21,837 bases of DNA from JAJRXG01 sp047634015 (lineage in GTDB: Bacteria > Bacteroidota > Bacteroidia > Chitinophagales > Saprospiraceae), in the NCBI GenBank assembly GCA_047634015.1, contig JBLIDB010000063.1, positions 1-21,837 on the forward strand, given 5' to 3'. The position numbers and the translations under genes are program-made. This document shows positions 6,527 through 14,716 of the stretch, one piece after another; within the stretch, counting starts at the first letter, position 1; each line of letters begins with the position of its first letter. The notes beneath the pieces were generated by a model. The model was given only the letters and a program-made list of their open reading frames with translations. It did not search any database and had not been told where the DNA came from.

Positions 6527-7717
6527 CTATAGATTCCTTCGCTTTAACTCTGTTTCAATCAGGTGCAATTCTCTACTCATTTCTCCTGTAACGGCCGTAT
6601 TTTCTTCCGCTCTGCGAATTAAATATTCTGTGACATCTTTAACCGGACCATATACGACATACTTAGCCGTATTGTATCCAGCTTGGGCAAGATTGAATGT
6701 CAAATGATCGCTCATCCCTTGTAACTGACAAAAATTGAGGTGCTTATGATGCTGAGGCAGCTCCTTCGCATGAATCGTTTCTGCCATAAGTTGTACACTT
6801 TGTAGATTATGACTGGCATTACACAAGCCAATTTCCTCGTAATGATCAAGACAATAAAGCAGCGCTTTGTTATAATCTTTATCTGTTGCTTCCTTATTTA
6901 TTTGAATTAAAGAAGCTATACCTTTCTCTTTGGCATACTCCCGTTCTTTATCCATGTAGGCCCCTCTGACTAATTTTGCCCCAAGGATATAGCCACTTGA
7001 TCTCGCGACTTCATGATCAGATTCTAACTGTGCGAACTTATCTTGTCTATATAATTGGTAGGTATTATAAATAATACATTGATCTCGATTGTAAAGGGCC
7101 ATTAATTCTCTAACCACATCATCCATTGCTGTTTGCATCCAACTTTCTTCAGCATCTATAAAAACCCCTACACTTAATTCCACCGCTCTGGCTGCTGCTA
7201 TATTAATACGTTCCCAAAAGACGGCATAAAGCTCTTTGTCTTCTGTCGAAAAATTACTACCTAACTGTTTATGCTCCAAGACATGATTGGGAATCAAGGC
7301 GGTCAACTTACAGCTAACCACTGGAACAGAGTTATTGGAAGCTGCGAATTCTATGGCGGTCAACAATTCATCTCTTGCGATGTCAAGATCTTTGGCCGCA
7401 CTTTTCGCTTCTGCTCCATAATCGAGGATGCTTAGTGTATTATGTTCATAGAGATGGTCAATAGTAAATTGACAATCACTTAAGGTAACTCCCCCGCAAA
7501 ATTGCTTGAAAATAGTATGCTTAATAATAGACTTAACGAAAGGGAGGTTCAACTTCATTGCGACTTTCCCCATACTTGTGCCAATATCTACAAGCCATCC
7601 TTTATTCATAAATCTGAATAATCGGGCTGTTTCTATAAGTTGTTTATCTGTTTTGGATTGGAATGCGATCCTCGTATTTGAGAAATCAGGAATATCGGCA
7701 GTATTATTTTGGCTCAT
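6527..7717 (-). CDS. Proline dehydrogenase
   Basis: FAD-dependent oxidation of proline to pyrroline-5-carboxylate, first step of proline use as carbon and nitrogen source; electrons pass to quinone at the membrane. It is a stand-alone ProDH domain of 396 residues, not fused to P5C dehydrogenase as in PutA. Visible core motifs are YQLYRQDKF, GAKLVRGAYMDKEREYA, the CNASHN segment and the late RRAEENTAV (ProDH RRxxEN signature). I chose the ATG at 7717 (start MSQNNTADIPDFSNTRIAF). An ATG at 7777 would add 20 residues and overlap the aroE stop by 22 bases, and those residues look unlike the family. It lies 38 bases behind aroE and is probably cotranscribed. Confidence 0.92.
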   Translation of the reverse strand: MSQNNTADIPDFSNTRIAFQSKTDKQLIETARLFRFMNKGWLVDIGTSMGKVAMKLNLPFVKSIIKHTIFKQFCGGVTLSDCQFTIDHLYEHNTLSILDYGAEAKSAAKDLDIARDELLTAIEFAASNNSVPVVSCKLTALIPNHVLEHKQLGSNFSTEDKELYAVFWERINIAAARAVELSVGVFIDAEESWMQTAMDDVVRELMALYNRDQCIIYNTYQLYRQDKFAQLESDHEVARSSGYILGAKLVRGAYMDKEREYAKEKGIASLIQINKEATDKDYNKALLYCLDHYEEIGLCNASHNLQSVQLMAETIHAKELPQHHKHLNFCQLQGMSDHLTFNLAQAGYNTAKYVVYGPVKDVTEYLIRRAEENTAVTGEMSRELHLIETELKRRNL

Positions 7718-7755
7718 TCTATTACTTATAACCTTTCTATCTCTGGCAAAAGCGA

Positions 7756-8484
7756 TCAGGAATTCCAGATCTCCCATGATCTCTCGGCTTGAAGTTCGAG
7801 CATTCTAAGACCATTTTCAATACTCGCTCCTTGCTTTTCAGATTTAGTCAAAAATAATGTTTTTGAGGGATTATAAACCAAATCGAAACACATATGATTT
7901 GAAGAAATATTCTCATAAGGAATATTAGGACAAGAGTAGATCTCGGGTGACATTCCTAAAGGCGTTGTATTTATTATCAATTGATGTGAAGTCATTATTT
8001 TCTTATCAAGCTCCTCATAAGTCAGGTCTCCTTTGCTCCGTGAGACTTTCTTGTACTGTATTCCTAATGATTCCAATACGTACCAGACCGCTTTGGCCGC
8101 ACCTCCGGTTCCTAAAACCAGCGCATGAGAAGGGATTGATCTACCCTTCCATATGGGTTCTAAAGAGTATTGAAATCCATAGGCATCACTATTATAACCC
8201 ACCAGACGATCATTCCTTAAGTCTATTACGTTTACCGCGCCAATCGCTTTTGCCGCTGGACTCAATTCATCCAAGTAGGGGATTATTTGCTCCTTATAAG
8301 GTATGGTAACATTAATACCTTGAATTTTAGATTTCTTCAAGCCCTCAAACGCTTTAATATCTGCCAATGGATAGAGGCCATATTCAGCGTCTTGAATATC
8401 CAAATTTTTAAATTTATCAGCGAAATATCCAGGAGAGAATGAATGCGATAAAGGGTATCCTATAAGTCCAAACTTCCTAATCAT
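7756..8484 (-). CDS. aroE: Shikimate dehydrogenase
   Basis: NADPH-dependent reduction of 3-dehydroshikimate to shikimate, aromatic amino-acid pathway. At 242 residues it is slightly short against the roughly 270 of E. coli AroE, as is common in Bacteroidota. The N-terminal substrate domain shows FGLIGYPLSHSFSP (shikimate-binding Ser pair) and GINVTIPYKE with the catalytic Lys; VGYNSDAYGF carries the Asn/Asp contacts. The Rossmann domain has VLGTGGAAKAVWYVL, and the C-terminus has the conserved IENGLRMLELQAERSWEIW. It starts at ATG 8484, first gene of a two-gene unit with proline dehydrogenase. Confidence 0.96.
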   Translation of the reverse strand: MIRKFGLIGYPLSHSFSPGYFADKFKNLDIQDAEYGLYPLADIKAFEGLKKSKIQGINVTIPYKEQIIPYLDELSPAAKAIGAVNVIDLRNDRLVGYNSDAYGFQYSLEPIWKGRSIPSHALVLGTGGAAKAVWYVLESLGIQYKKVSRSKGDLTYEELDKKIMTSHQLIINTTPLGMSPEIYSCPNIPYENISSNHMCFDLVYNPSKTLFLTKSEKQGASIENGLRMLELQAERSWEIWNS

Positions 8485-8568
8485 ATATTGAATTCATTTA
8501 AAATTTAAACAAAACGTCTACAAGCGAACCATTGATATAAGCATTACTTAAGTTTTTTATACTGCATA

Positions 8569-8621
8569 GCTAAGAATATTTACCTGCCTGTCCTGCAGGC
8601 AGGAAGCGCAAATAGCTTAGC
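8569..8621. repeat. REP-like palindromic element
   Basis: An inner perfect stem CCTGCCTG/CAGGCAGG (8583-8590 with 8596-8603, 5-base loop) is nested in an outer 6-bp repeat, GCTAAG/CTTAGC (8569-8574 with 8616-8621). It is GC-rich in an AT-rich gap. It resembles palindromes that are dispersed in some Bacteroidota genomes (from memory). It could also cap the upstream PAP2 transcript. Confidence 0.55.
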
Positions 8622-8730
8622 CCTGACAATGAAATAGTTACTTACCGTCAGGTAGATTATTGCCAAACAGTCCAATTCTTCAATCAACTCATACAATAAT
8701 AACCTATAGTTTTTGATACAAATCAACAAC

Positions 8731-9336
8731 TCATTTGGTTCCTAGTCCTCGTCTATGATGAGCATTAAAAACATCGGTTGGTCCAATTTTCGTTAAAAGA
8801 CTCAAAAATAATCGCGTGACCAAGATTCCCAATAAGGCCCCACCTATAATATCCAATGGATAATGTAGACCAACATAAATTTGGGCAAAACTTATTATTC
8901 CTGCCCAGACAAATAAAACCACTTTCCAGGGCAGAGACTTGAATTTGTCAAATAAGCCAATCAAGAGCGTGGCAATTCCAAAATGATTGGCGGCATGCGA
9001 TGAAGGAAAGCTATAAGAATAACGACAAGGAGCATTTGTATAAACGGGGAGTTCAAGATTTTGCTCATTACAAGGCCGGACACGTTGAATTTCCTTTTTA
9101 AAAACCTGGCTGGATAACATATCCGTTATCATCACTCCCAACAAAAGATAAATAACTAAAAAGTACGCCGATCGAACATCATATCTGGTAATTATCCACG
9201 TAATTATTGTGACATATAGTGGCACCCATACATACCGATTTCTTAGTACGGCCATAATATCTGCCCATAGCTCCGAATACATCGTATAATTGATCCAATG
9301 GAATAATTCATAATCCCAATGTAGTAAAAAGTCCAT
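8731..9336 (-). CDS. PAP2-family membrane phosphatase
   Basis: A 201-residue polytopic membrane protein of the PAP2 / acid phosphatase superfamily, probably acting on a lipid phosphate such as undecaprenyl pyrophosphate or phosphatidyl-phosphate at the outer face of the inner membrane. Motif C1 is KKEIQRVRP (80-88), C2 is PSSHAANHFG (111-120, with Ser for the usual Gly in PSGH), and C3 is AQIYVGLHYPLD (151-162), whose His158 and Asp162 are present while the usual Ser-Arg is Ala-Gln. About five membrane segments are visible. The start MDFLLHWDYELF at 9336 matches the family; an open frame continues to 9687 but that part lies antisense to glmM. The C-terminal tail NAHHRRGLGTK is basic. Substrate not determinable. 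Confidence 0.85.
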   Translation of the reverse strand: MDFLLHWDYELFHWINYTMYSELWADIMAVLRNRYVWVPLYVTIITWIITRYDVRSAYFLVIYLLLGVMITDMLSSQVFKKEIQRVRPCNEQNLELPVYTNAPCRYSYSFPSSHAANHFGIATLLIGLFDKFKSLPWKVVLFVWAGIISFAQIYVGLHYPLDIIGGALLGILVTRLFLSLLTKIGPTDVFNAHHRRGLGTK

Positions 9337-9340
9337 GTGC

Positions 9341-9368
9341 CAAAAGTAGTATTTAAATTTAGCCCAAA
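9341..9368 (-). promoter_or_regulatory. Probable promoter of the PAP2 gene
   Basis: Exact minus-strand -33 TTTG (9365-9368), 16-base spacer and exact -7 TACTTTTG (9341-9348). The box ends 4 bases before the ATG at 9336, so the mRNA may begin at or next to the start codon. Confidence 0.5.
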
Positions 9369-9375
9369 TTGCAGT

Positions 9376-9404
9376 GTTGTTTATTAAAGGTGTAGTTAGA
9401 TTTG
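9376..9404 (+). promoter_or_regulatory. Probable promoter of the glmM operon
   Basis: GTTG (9376-9379, one mismatch to TTTG), 17-base spacer, then exact TAGATTTG (9397-9404). Predicted start near 9411 leaves a leader of about 29 bases before the glmM ATG. It overlaps the divergent PAP2 promoter region. Confidence 0.5.
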
Positions 9405-9439
9405 CTGCTGAATTATCATAAAGTATAGTTGTAATAAGA

Positions 9440-10822
9440 ATGACATTAATAAAATCAATTTCTGGGATGCGAGGCACTATTGGTGGACGGACTGGCGATA
9501 ACCTTACCCCCATTGATATTGTTGAATTTGTAAGTGCGTATGCTACGATTTTAATAGCGAATGGTAGGCCCAAAAAAGTAGTAATAGGACGAGATGGAAG
9601 GATCTCAGGCCCACAAGTTGCTGAATTGGCGATACAAACGCTCATTATGATGGGCATTGAAGTAATCGATACTGAACTCTCTACCACTCCTACTGTCGAA
9701 ATGGAAGTTACAGCCCAGAATGCTGGAGGAGGAATTATATTGACTGCCAGCCATAATCCGAAACAATGGAATGCCTTGAAATTCTTGAATGATAAAGGAG
9801 AATTTATTAGTGCGGAAGAAGGCGCGACACTTCTTGAATTGGCTTCTTCAAGGGCTTTTGACTATGCCGAAATTGATGACTTGGGATCAAGAATTGTCGT
9901 CAATGATTCTATCGAAAGGCATATCAACAAAATCCATGAACTTTCTACTGTAAATGTTCAAGCAATTCGTGCTCGACCTTTTACTGTAGTGGTAGATTGC
10001 ATTAATTCCACAGGAGCCATTTCTATACCACCATTACTGGAAAGCTTAGGATGTAAATTCATTCTTCTAAATGAAGAAATTACTGGAGAATTTGCTCATA
10101 ACCCAGAACCCTTAGAAATTCATCTGCGAGATTTAGCTAAGGCGGTTATAGAAAACAAGGCGGATATGGGAGTGTCCGTTGACCCTGATGTCGATAGATT
10201 AGCTTTTATAGATGAAAATGGTAAATACTGTGGCGAGGAATACACTCTTGTCATGATTGCGGATTGGATATTATCTCAGACTCCTGGCAATACAGTATCT
10301 AATCTCTCGTCCACAATAGCGCTTAAAGAAGTTACAGAGAAATACAAGCAGAAATATGCAGCAGCGGCTGTTGGGGAAGTAAATGTTGTTACAAAAATCA
10401 GAGAGACAAACGCAATTATTGGTGGTGAAGGAAATGGTGGAATCATTTATCCTACCCTTCATGCAGGGCGGGATGCCCTTGTGGGAATAGCGCTGATCTT
10501 AACAGCATTAACAAATAAGGAACTATCTCTAAGCCAATATAGAGGCCAATTCCCCGACTATACGATTACTAAGAAAAAAATAGACCTTACAGCAGATCTT
10601 GATGTCGAGACACTGTTACAAAGCGTTCATCAAAAATTCTCGCATTTCGAATGCGATACTCAAGATGGACTCAAAGTGTACTTAGAAAAAGGTTGGGCGC
10701 ATCTTAGAAAATCAAATACAGAACCTATCATTAGATTAATTGTGGAAGCATCAAATATGACAGAAACAAAAAATATCATAGATTTAATGGAAGAAGCAAT
10801 TGAAAACTCATTATTAAACTAA
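9440..10822 (+). CDS. glmM: Phosphoglucosamine mutase (phosphohexomutase family)
   Basis: Alpha-D-phosphohexomutase of 460 residues, most likely converting glucosamine-6-phosphate to glucosamine-1-phosphate for UDP-GlcNAc, cytosolic. It opens with ISGMRGTIGG; the phosphoserine loop is TASHNPKQWNALKF with Ser104; the metal loop is DPDVDR (248-253); the sugar-binding loop is GGEGNGG; and the phosphate-binding loop is RKSNTEPIIRLIVEA. The GEGNGG loop differs from the GEQSGH loop of E. coli GlmM and is shared with phosphomannomutase/phosphoglucomutase relatives, so a broader or different sugar specificity is possible. It heads an operon with a cysteine desulfurase (23 bases downstream) and ribD. 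Confidence 0.85.
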   Translation: MTLIKSISGMRGTIGGRTGDNLTPIDIVEFVSAYATILIANGRPKKVVIGRDGRISGPQVAELAIQTLIMMGIEVIDTELSTTPTVEMEVTAQNAGGGIILTASHNPKQWNALKFLNDKGEFISAEEGATLLELASSRAFDYAEIDDLGSRIVVNDSIERHINKIHELSTVNVQAIRARPFTVVVDCINSTGAISIPPLLESLGCKFILLNEEITGEFAHNPEPLEIHLRDLAKAVIENKADMGVSVDPDVDRLAFIDENGKYCGEEYTLVMIADWILSQTPGNTVSNLSSTIALKEVTEKYKQKYAAAAVGEVNVVTKIRETNAIIGGEGNGGIIYPTLHAGRDALVGIALILTALTNKELSLSQYRGQFPDYTITKKKIDLTADLDVETLLQSVHQKFSHFECDTQDGLKVYLEKGWAHLRKSNTEPIIRLIVEASNMTETKNIIDLMEEAIENSLLN

Positions 10823-10845
10823 ATTCCTTATAAACATACCTTTTC

Positions 10846-11967
10846 ATGAAAGTATATTTAGACAATGCCGCCACCACACCATTGGAAGCGAATGTTTTGG
10901 ATGTCATGAAGAAAACAATGGAAACCGTCTATGGTAATCCATCATCCATACATGCAGCTGGAAGATTAGCACGCACGACAATCGAAGATGCACGAAAGAG
11001 GATCGCCAATCACCTAAAGGCTTCTCAGGGAGAAATATTCTTTACATCTTCAGCAACCGAATCTAACAACACAGCTATCCAAGGTGCGGTAAGAGATCTG
11101 GGAATCAAAAAAATCATCTCAAGTCCTACGGAGCATCCTTGTGTGTTGAATTCCATAAAAAGAGTTCAGGACGAAAAAGGGGCTAAGATAGAAATGCTCA
11201 TAGTAGATGAACATGGACGAATTGACATTGAGGAATTAAGAGAAAAGCTTAAAACTTCTGATATTCCAACACTCGTATCTATCATGCACGCCAACAATGA
11301 AATCGGTACCATTCAAGATATTAAAAGTATTGGAGATGCCTGCGCTGACTATGGAGCACTATTTCATTGTGACACGGTCCAAACAGTCGGAAAACACGAC
11401 ATAGATGTGAGTACAAGCAATATAAGTTTCCTTTCAGGGTCTGGTCATAAAATCTATGGCCCGAAGGGTTCAGGTTTTTTGTACGTAAATAATAAGAATA
11501 TCGTACAACCATTAATAGTCGGAGGAGGGCAAGAAAGGAATATGAGATCCGGCACAGAAAATACTTATGGCATAGCAGGCCTCGCAGCGGCATTAGATAA
11601 TATAATTGAAAACAGAACTGATTATAAGAGACAGATTGATCATTTAGTGAAGCGTTTTAAAAATAATATTCAAGCGATGAATATGGACATTAGCTTTAAT
11701 GGCTGTCCCGATAATTACTTGGCTCATATCGTAAATCTTAGTGTTCCGCAGACGGAGAAAGCTGAAATGATAATGATGAATCTCGACATCTATGGTATTT
11801 GCGCTTCTGCAGGTAGTGCCTGTAATTCAGGAATTGAGAATGCTTCTCATGTTATTCAGGCGATCCAACAATCGTCAGATCGCAAGGCGTTACGATTCTC
11901 CTTCTCTCATCATAATACGATAGAAGAAGTAGATTATGTAACAGACACATTGAAAAATATCTTATAA
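10846..11967 (+). CDS. Cysteine desulfurase (NifS/IscS class)
   Basis: PLP enzyme of 373 residues that removes sulfur from cysteine to feed Fe-S cluster assembly or tRNA thiolation. Visible features are YLDNAATTP (4-12), the PLP-stacking His97 in TEHP, NNEIGT (150-155), Asp176 and Gln179 in CDTVQT, the Schiff-base Lys202 in SGSGHKIYGPKG, and the persulfide Cys326 in SAGSACNSG. The loop before that Cys is of the long class I (IscS/NifS) type rather than SufS. No scaffold, ferredoxin or mnmA gene lies beside it here. It is 23 bases behind glmM and 10 bases before ribD, a convenience operon rather than an isc cluster. Whether it should be called iscS is not settled from sequence alone. Confidence 0.92.
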   Translation: MKVYLDNAATTPLEANVLDVMKKTMETVYGNPSSIHAAGRLARTTIEDARKRIANHLKASQGEIFFTSSATESNNTAIQGAVRDLGIKKIISSPTEHPCVLNSIKRVQDEKGAKIEMLIVDEHGRIDIEELREKLKTSDIPTLVSIMHANNEIGTIQDIKSIGDACADYGALFHCDTVQTVGKHDIDVSTSNISFLSGSGHKIYGPKGSGFLYVNNKNIVQPLIVGGGQERNMRSGTENTYGIAGLAAALDNIIENRTDYKRQIDHLVKRFKNNIQAMNMDISFNGCPDNYLAHIVNLSVPQTEKAEMIMMNLDIYGICASAGSACNSGIENASHVIQAIQQSSDRKALRFSFSHHNTIEEVDYVTDTLKNIL

Positions 11968-11977
11968 GTTACTTGGG

Positions 11978-13021
11978 ATGAGCACGACCGATTTCGACAT
12001 GCAGATGATGCGTCGTTGCATAAAAATAGCATCTTTTGGAGGTCGGAGCGTGAAGTCAAATCCTCAAGTAGGAGCTGTTATCACATATCAGAATAGGATA
12101 ATAGGAGAAGGATGGCATCAAAACTATGGAGGGCCACATGCTGAAAGGGCAGCATTGGCAAATGTAAAAAAGATTGATCGTCAATATCTAAATCAATCGC
12201 ACCTCTACGTAAGTTTAGAACCCTGCAATCACTACGGTAAGACTCCTCCTTGTGTTGGTGCGATTCTGGAAGTTCAGATCCCCAATGTTAGTATCGCTAT
12301 TCTTGACCCAACACCAAAAATGAGTGGTAAAAGTGTGGAAACGCTAAGGTCTAAAGGGGTCCAAGTAAATATTCATGCAATCACAGAGGAAGCCAAGAGG
12401 CTTATAGCGCCCTTTTATGCTCAACATATTAAAAAGAGACCTTTTATTCTATTGAAATATGCGACCTCAAAAGATGGATACATGGGCAAAATCAATAAGC
12501 AAGTCTGGTTATCCAATACCATATCTAAACTTTCAGTACACCTTAGTAGAAGCCTAGTTGATGGAATATTGATTGGTACTAATACCGTTATAGTAGATAA
12601 TCCTCAGCTAACCACACGATTGGTTGAAGGATCAAATCCATTAAGAATCATTTTAGATCAGCATGAAAGAATTCCTAAGAATGTACGTCTTCTAAGTGAT
12701 GATCATCCAACACTAATCATTACGAGCGCCAGAGATTATGTAGCCGATGGCAATAAGGAGGTATTAGTGGTAGAAGCAGATAACTTTCAGTTACCTCGTA
12801 TTTTGCAGTTATTATTAGAAAAAGGCATTTATACTCTAATGGTTGAGGGAGGTAAAAACATACTAAGTTCATTTATCAATGGAAATCTCTGGGATGAATG
12901 TCATCTATACAAAACGCCAAAGCTCCTATCTTCAGGAATTAAAGCGCCGCAAATAAAGGGTAAGTTGTTCATGAAAACCCAATTGGCGAATAATAGATTA
13001 CTGATAATCAATAATTTATAA
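11978..13021 (+). CDS. ribD: Bifunctional riboflavin deaminase/reductase
   Basis: Performs the second and third steps of riboflavin synthesis: deamination of the pyrimidine ring and NADPH reduction of the ribosyl side chain. It has 347 residues. The deaminase domain (about 5-145) has the zinc site HAE at 54-56 (GPHAERAA) with Cys83 and Cys92 in EPCNHYGKTPPC. The reductase domain (about 155-345) begins RPFILLKYATSKDGYM and contains the cofactor-region segments VDGILIGTNTVIVDNPQLTTR and MVEGGKNILSSFI. Both halves are complete. It starts 10 bases behind the cysteine desulfurase and is the last gene of the operon; other rib genes are not in the window. No FMN riboswitch is seen upstream of the operon. 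Confidence 0.96.
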   Translation: MSTTDFDMQMMRRCIKIASFGGRSVKSNPQVGAVITYQNRIIGEGWHQNYGGPHAERAALANVKKIDRQYLNQSHLYVSLEPCNHYGKTPPCVGAILEVQIPNVSIAILDPTPKMSGKSVETLRSKGVQVNIHAITEEAKRLIAPFYAQHIKKRPFILLKYATSKDGYMGKINKQVWLSNTISKLSVHLSRSLVDGILIGTNTVIVDNPQLTTRLVEGSNPLRIILDQHERIPKNVRLLSDDHPTLIITSARDYVADGNKEVLVVEADNFQLPRILQLLLEKGIYTLMVEGGKNILSSFINGNLWDECHLYKTPKLLSSGIKAPQIKGKLFMKTQLANNRLLIINNL

Positions 13022-13138
13022 GAGATAGAAATGAAAATATGAAGTTGGTTAAAGTTATTTTAAAATACCCTTAAGGCCGATGACATATTTGTTTAAGAGA
13101 GAGAGATAGGTTTACTTTATGGTGTCTAAAAAATAGTG

Positions 13139-13696
13139 ATGTTAAGACTTTTGTTTTTATCTCTTTTGATGTCTGTCGTTTCAAGTATATCCAATGCCCA
13201 AACTGGGATCAAATGGTATACTTGGGAAGAAGGAATGGCTAAGGCGGAGAAAGAAAATAAGAAATTTGTTATTGATATGTACACTGATTGGTGTGGTTGG
13301 TGTAAAAAAATGGATAGTAGCACGTTTGCCGACCCTCAGATAGCTCATTATGTCAATACGAATTATATCGCTATAAAATTCGATGCTGAGCAAAAAGGGA
13401 ATATCACTTTTCGTGGAGAGGATCATCAATTTGTCAAATCAGGTAGAAAAGGATATCACACTTTGGCTGCTAAACTTACCAATGGCAGACTATCATATCC
13501 TACGGTTGTTTTCTTAGACGAAAAAATGGATTTGATTCAAGCGATTCCTGGATTTCAAGATGCGAAAACATTTGATCCTATTTTGGTTTATTTCGCCGAA
13601 GATCTTCATCAGCAAATGTCATGGAATTCATTCATTCAATCCTTTGAAGGTCGAAAGAAGTCAAAAGGAAATTCTGTACTTGTTAGAGGAAACTAA
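13139..13696 (+). CDS. Periplasmic thioredoxin-like protein
   Basis: A 185-residue exported thioredoxin-fold protein. Residues 1-20 are a signal peptide (cleavage after SNA, before QTG). The redox motif WCGWC has Cys52 and Cys55, preceded by FVIDMYTD and followed by KKMDSSTFADPQIAHYVN, as in the DsbD-gamma / thioredoxin_7 type family. The cis-Pro is in LSYPTVVFLD. A loop near NITFRGEDHQFVKSGRKGYH interrupts the fold before the cis-Pro. A basic tail (EGRKKSKGNSVLVRGN) follows the domain. A role in periplasmic disulfide reduction or cytochrome maturation is plausible but not shown. A GTG sits one codon upstream (13136); I use the ATG. Its stop shares bases with the murB stop. Confidence 0.85.
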   Translation: MLRLLFLSLLMSVVSSISNAQTGIKWYTWEEGMAKAEKENKKFVIDMYTDWCGWCKKMDSSTFADPQIAHYVNTNYIAIKFDAEQKGNITFRGEDHQFVKSGRKGYHTLAAKLTNGRLSYPTVVFLDEKMDLIQAIPGFQDAKTFDPILVYFAEDLHQQMSWNSFIQSFEGRKKSKGNSVLVRGN

Positions 13697-14697
13697 GTAG
13701 GATATATATTTACCTCAGGTGATATTTCGATACCATATTTCTCAAAAACTATTTTCTGAACCTTAAGAGCGAATTGTATTACTTCACTACCAGAAGCTGA
13801 ATCATAATTCACAATTACGAGTGCCTGTTTGATATGCGTACCAACTCCTCCTTCCCTCTTTCCTTTTAATCCAGCATTATCAATTAACCATCCTGCGGGG
13901 ATTTTAACCTTTCTATCTCGCAAAAGATAATATGGAACGTCAGGAAATTTAATCTGTAACTTTTGAAACTCCTTTTGATTGATTACAGGATTTTTGAAAA
14001 AGCTCCCATTATTTGGTAGTACCTGAGGATCAGGAAGTTTCTGAGTTCTGATATTAATAACTGCTTGACTTACATTTCGAATATTCGGAGTTTCGATCTT
14101 TAAAGAATGTAACTCTTGCTCGATAGCACCGTATGAAGTATTTATATGATAAAACACCTCCTTCGTAAGGCGTAACCCGATGCTTGTAATGATTACTTTT
14201 TCTTGAAGTGACTTTTTAAAAATACTATCCCGATATCCCAATTCACATTCTTCTGCCTGTAATTTCCTAATTTCGAGTGTATCCCGATCTAAGATTTCAA
14301 CCCAAGTTAGAACATCTTTAAGCTCTGCACCATATGCCCCTATATTTTGCATAGGGGCAGCACCACAGAGGCCGGGTATCAAACTTAAATTCTCTAATCC
14401 TCCCCAGCTATTTTCTAATGTCCACAATACAAATTGATGCCATTCTTCACCAGCACCGATCGAAAGGGTTACAGTTCTCTTATCTTCTTTCTCAATTGAT
14501 CTACCGAGAATTCTAATTACAATAAGATCATTCTGAATATCATCTTTAAACAGAATATTGCTACCACCTCCTACTATTATAGGCTCATAGGCCTTCTCAA
14601 TTGCATCTCTTAGTTCCTCAACACTGTGAATTCGCCAGATACGACCACAAGAATGATCGGTCTTCATAGTAGAATAAGGAAGCGTAGAATTACTCAT
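13693..14697 (-). CDS. murB: UDP-N-acetylenolpyruvoylglucosamine reductase
   Basis: FAD-dependent NADPH reduction of the enolpyruvyl group to give UDP-MurNAc, cytosolic peptidoglycan synthesis. At 334 residues it is a type I MurB (E. coli-like, with the extra C-terminal part). FAD-binding segments are IVGGGSNIL (41-49) and IPGLCGAAPMQNIGAYG (107-123); the substrate motif GYRDS has Arg156; the proton-donating Ser is 232 in NNGSFFKNP; and the final Glu328 lies in PEVN. The usual IPGT(V/I)GA is IPGLCGA here. It is the last gene of the long run from ndk and sits 19 bases behind the beta-barrel gene. Its TAG overlaps the TAA of the convergent thioredoxin-like gene. Confidence 0.95.
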   Translation of the reverse strand: MSNSTLPYSTMKTDHSCGRIWRIHSVEELRDAIEKAYEPIIVGGGSNILFKDDIQNDLIVIRILGRSIEKEDKRTVTLSIGAGEEWHQFVLWTLENSWGGLENLSLIPGLCGAAPMQNIGAYGAELKDVLTWVEILDRDTLEIRKLQAEECELGYRDSIFKKSLQEKVIITSIGLRLTKEVFYHINTSYGAIEQELHSLKIETPNIRNVSQAVINIRTQKLPDPQVLPNNGSFFKNPVINQKEFQKLQIKFPDVPYYLLRDRKVKIPAGWLIDNAGLKGKREGGVGTHIKQALVIVNYDSASGSEVIQFALKVQKIVFEKYGIEISPEVNIYPT

Positions 14698-14716
14698 ATT
14701 GGATTAAAGAGGATAT

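Noticed and set aside
7717..7777. Longer start for proline dehydrogenase
   Set aside because: It would overlap the aroE end, and the added residues do not look like the family; MSQNNTADIPDF is the better start.
9337..9440. FMN riboswitch for the ribD operon
   Set aside because: The gap is only about 100 bases and shows no conserved RFN-element motifs; ribD is the third gene of the unit.
9337..9687. N-terminal extension of the PAP2 frame by 117 residues
   Set aside because: It is antisense to the conserved start of glmM and crosses both promoters; family homology begins at MDFLLHW (9336).
13088..13114. TTTG-N15-TAGGTTTA as a promoter of the thioredoxin-like gene
   Set aside because: Spacer is short and the -7 box has a mismatch; too weak to list as a feature.
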